Shown here one piece after another: positions 62,877 to 64,000 of a DNA stretch of 64,000 bases. The stretch covers positions 2,253 through 66,252 of the forward strand of contig NZ_FUXG01000011.1 in assembly GCF_900167095.1 (NCBI RefSeq), written 5' to 3'. The notes below the pieces were generated by a model, which was not told the DNA's origin, did not search any database, and was given only the letters and a program-made list of their open reading frames with translations. Position numbers and translations under genes: made by a program. This DNA comes from Oceanospirillum multiglobuliferum. GTDB taxonomy: Bacteria > Pseudomonadota > Gammaproteobacteria > Pseudomonadales > Halomonadaceae. The stretch's first letter is position 1. Every line of letters starts with the position of its first letter.

Positions 62877-64000
62877 ATGACCACGCCTTTCACCCTTCGC
62901 CCATATCAGCAGGAAGCCGTTGATGCCACGATAAAGCATTTTCGCAAGTCGAATACGGCGGCTGTGATTGTGCTGCCCACGGGTGCGGGCAAAAGCTTGG
63001 TGATTGCCGAGTTGGCGCGGTTGGCGCGGCGTAAAATTCTGGTGCTGACCCATGTGAAAGAGTTGGTGGAACAAAACCATGCCAAGTACCAAAGTTATGG
63101 TTTAACAGGCAGCATCTTCTCCGCAGGGTTAAAGCGCAAAGACAACCAGCATCAGGTGACTTTTGCCAGTGTGCAGTCGGTGGCGGCTAACTTAGAGCAG
63201 TTCAATCAGGAATACTCATTGCTGATCATTGATGAGTGCCATCGGGTGAGCGGTGATGACAGCAGCCAGTATCAGCGCATTATCGAATTGCTGCGCCAAC
63301 AAAATCCCGCGCTTAAAGTATTGGGACTCACCGCCACGCCTTATCGGTTGGGAATGGGGTGGATCTACCGCTATCACTATCGAGGATTTGTGCGCAGTGA
63401 AGAGGACAAACCTTTTCAGCACTGCATTTATGAACTGCCTTTGAGCTACATGATCCATCGGGGCTATCTCACCAAACCTGTATTGGTGGATGCTGCGGTG
63501 GCGCAATATGATTTTTCATCACTGTCTCAAAACCGTTTTGGCGAATATGCTGAAAAAGAGGTCAATCAACTGCTGGGCAAATATCAGCGAGTCACCCGCG
63601 CCATTATCGAACAAGTAGTAGAACTGGCGATGCAACGCAAAGCCGTAATGATTTTTGCCGCCACGGTAGAGCATGCCAAAGAGATCACAGGCTATCTACC
63701 GGAACCGCAAACCGCGTTAATTACAGGCGCCACTGATCTGAAAGAGCGCGACCGTTTGATACAAAGTTTTAAACAACGTCAGTTGAAATATCTGGTCAAT
63801 GTTTCAGTGCTCACCACAGGTTTTGATGCACCTCATGTGGATGTCATCGCCATATTGCGCCCCACTCAGTCGGTGAGTTTGTATCAGCAAATTGTCGGGC
63901 GCGGCCTGCGTTTGGATGAAGGCAAAACCGACTGTTTAGTGATGGATTACGCAGGTAACAACGTCAACCTGCATCACCCCGAAGTGGGCGAAAAGAAACC
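62877..64000 (+). CDS. radD: DNA repair helicase RadD (partial, runs off the window)
   Basis: 374 complete codons from ATG 62877 to the window end, open throughout. The start [19 protein letters not shown], Walker A PTGAGKS, DECH box (IDECHR), LTATPYRLG, motif V region [12 protein letters not shown] and motif [11 protein letters not shown] are superfamily 2 helicase motifs, and the sequence reads closely like E. coli RadD (YejH). RadD acts with RecA in double-strand-break repair. The zinc-finger C terminus is beyond the window. It diverges from the VOC/YafY operon. Confidence 0.93.
   Translation, partial: MTTPFTLRPYQQEAVDATIKHFRKSNTAAVIVLPTGAGKSLVIAELARLARRKILVLTHVKELVEQNHAKYQSYGLTGSIFSAGLKRKDNQHQVTFASVQSVAANLEQFNQEYSLLIIDECHRVSGDDSSQYQRIIELLRQQNPALKVLGLTATPYRLGMGWIYRYHYRGFVRSEEDKPFQHCIYELPLSYMIHRGYLTKPVLVDAAVAQYDFSSLSQNRFGEYAEKEVNQLLGKYQRVTRAIIEQVVELAMQRKAVMIFAATVEHAKEITGYLPEPQTALITGATDLKERDRLIQSFKQRQLKYLVNVSVLTTGFDAPHVDVIAILRPTQSVSLYQQIVGRGLRLDEGKTDCLVMDYAGNNVNLHHPEVGEKK

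Noticed and set aside
62748-63092. 114-codon minus-strand frame
   Set aside because: It is antisense to the start of radD, whose protein sequence is unmistakable.

Overview
The window is chromosomal DNA of a gammaproteobacterium, most likely from the Pseudomonadales/Oceanospirillales side. The gene order fits this: ubiD near rho-trxA-ppx, ilvE next to glnE, and ampE-ampD beside nadC are arrangements familiar from Pseudomonas-like genomes. Base composition by eye is moderate to AT-rich. I saw no tRNA, rRNA, CRISPR array, insertion sequence or phage gene. All family assignments are from reading the protein sequences; no search was run.

Region 1 (1-22.4 kb) is an accessory cell-surface locus. 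On the minus strand, a Crp-like regulator heads an apparent five-gene operon: regulator, ABC glycan exporter permease (Wzm type), its ATPase with an extra C-terminal domain (Wzt type), a GT4 glycosyltransferase, and a PIG-L deacetylase fused to a GNAT acetyltransferase. Beyond it lie a CHASE2 class III nucleotide cyclase and a TPR/outer-membrane beta-barrel protein. On the plus strand are a FecR-domain protein, a SapC-family protein, a full type I secretion system (ABC transporter, HlyD-type adaptor, TolC), a 1029-residue protein with three glycosyltransferase-like modules, and a MOP-family flippase. Three CRP-type boxes (TGTGA-N6-TCACA, exact or one mismatch) lie before the TPR/barrel gene, before the cyclase gene, and in the regulator/fecR intergenic region. 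The local regulator keeps the CRP recognition-helix residues but has lost the usual cAMP-binding Arg-Ser. The substrate of the secretion system is not in the window. The left edge carries two inverted REP-like palindromes enclosing a 9-bp minisatellite.

Region 2 (22.4-34 kb) is mostly housekeeping: ampE-ampD, nadC, a CpxRA-like two-component pair with a His/Asp-rich sensor segment, ilvE, glnE, dgkA, an AI-2E/PerM family protein and a stand-alone cyclic-nucleotide-binding protein.

Region 3 (34-42.7 kb) holds nhaB behind a hairpin-rich leader, a chemoreceptor, a kexin-like lipoprotein protease followed by a small lipoprotein that may be its external chaperone, a GntR/FCD regulator diverging from acuI across a perfect 25-bp dyad, a 42-residue membrane protein and a small outer-membrane barrel.

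Region 4 (42.7-52.4 kb) is core again: a 2Fe-2S flavin reductase, ubiD, rho with a structured leader, trxA, ppx with a Pho-box-like site, pssA, a DUF2970 protein and a PAS-GAF-PAS-GGDEF diguanylate cyclase.

Region 5 (52.4-60.8 kb) is a polyamine/GABA module: PuuR-like regulator, gabT and gabD on the minus strand, diverging from a four-gene Pot-type ABC importer. Three copies of an ATTATGGACA motif, similar to the E. coli PuuR site, lie between them. The end of the window has a DUF922-like secreted protein with an HExxH motif, a YafY-type WYL regulator with a VOC protein, a perfect 9-bp-arm dyad upstream, and the first 374 codons of radD.
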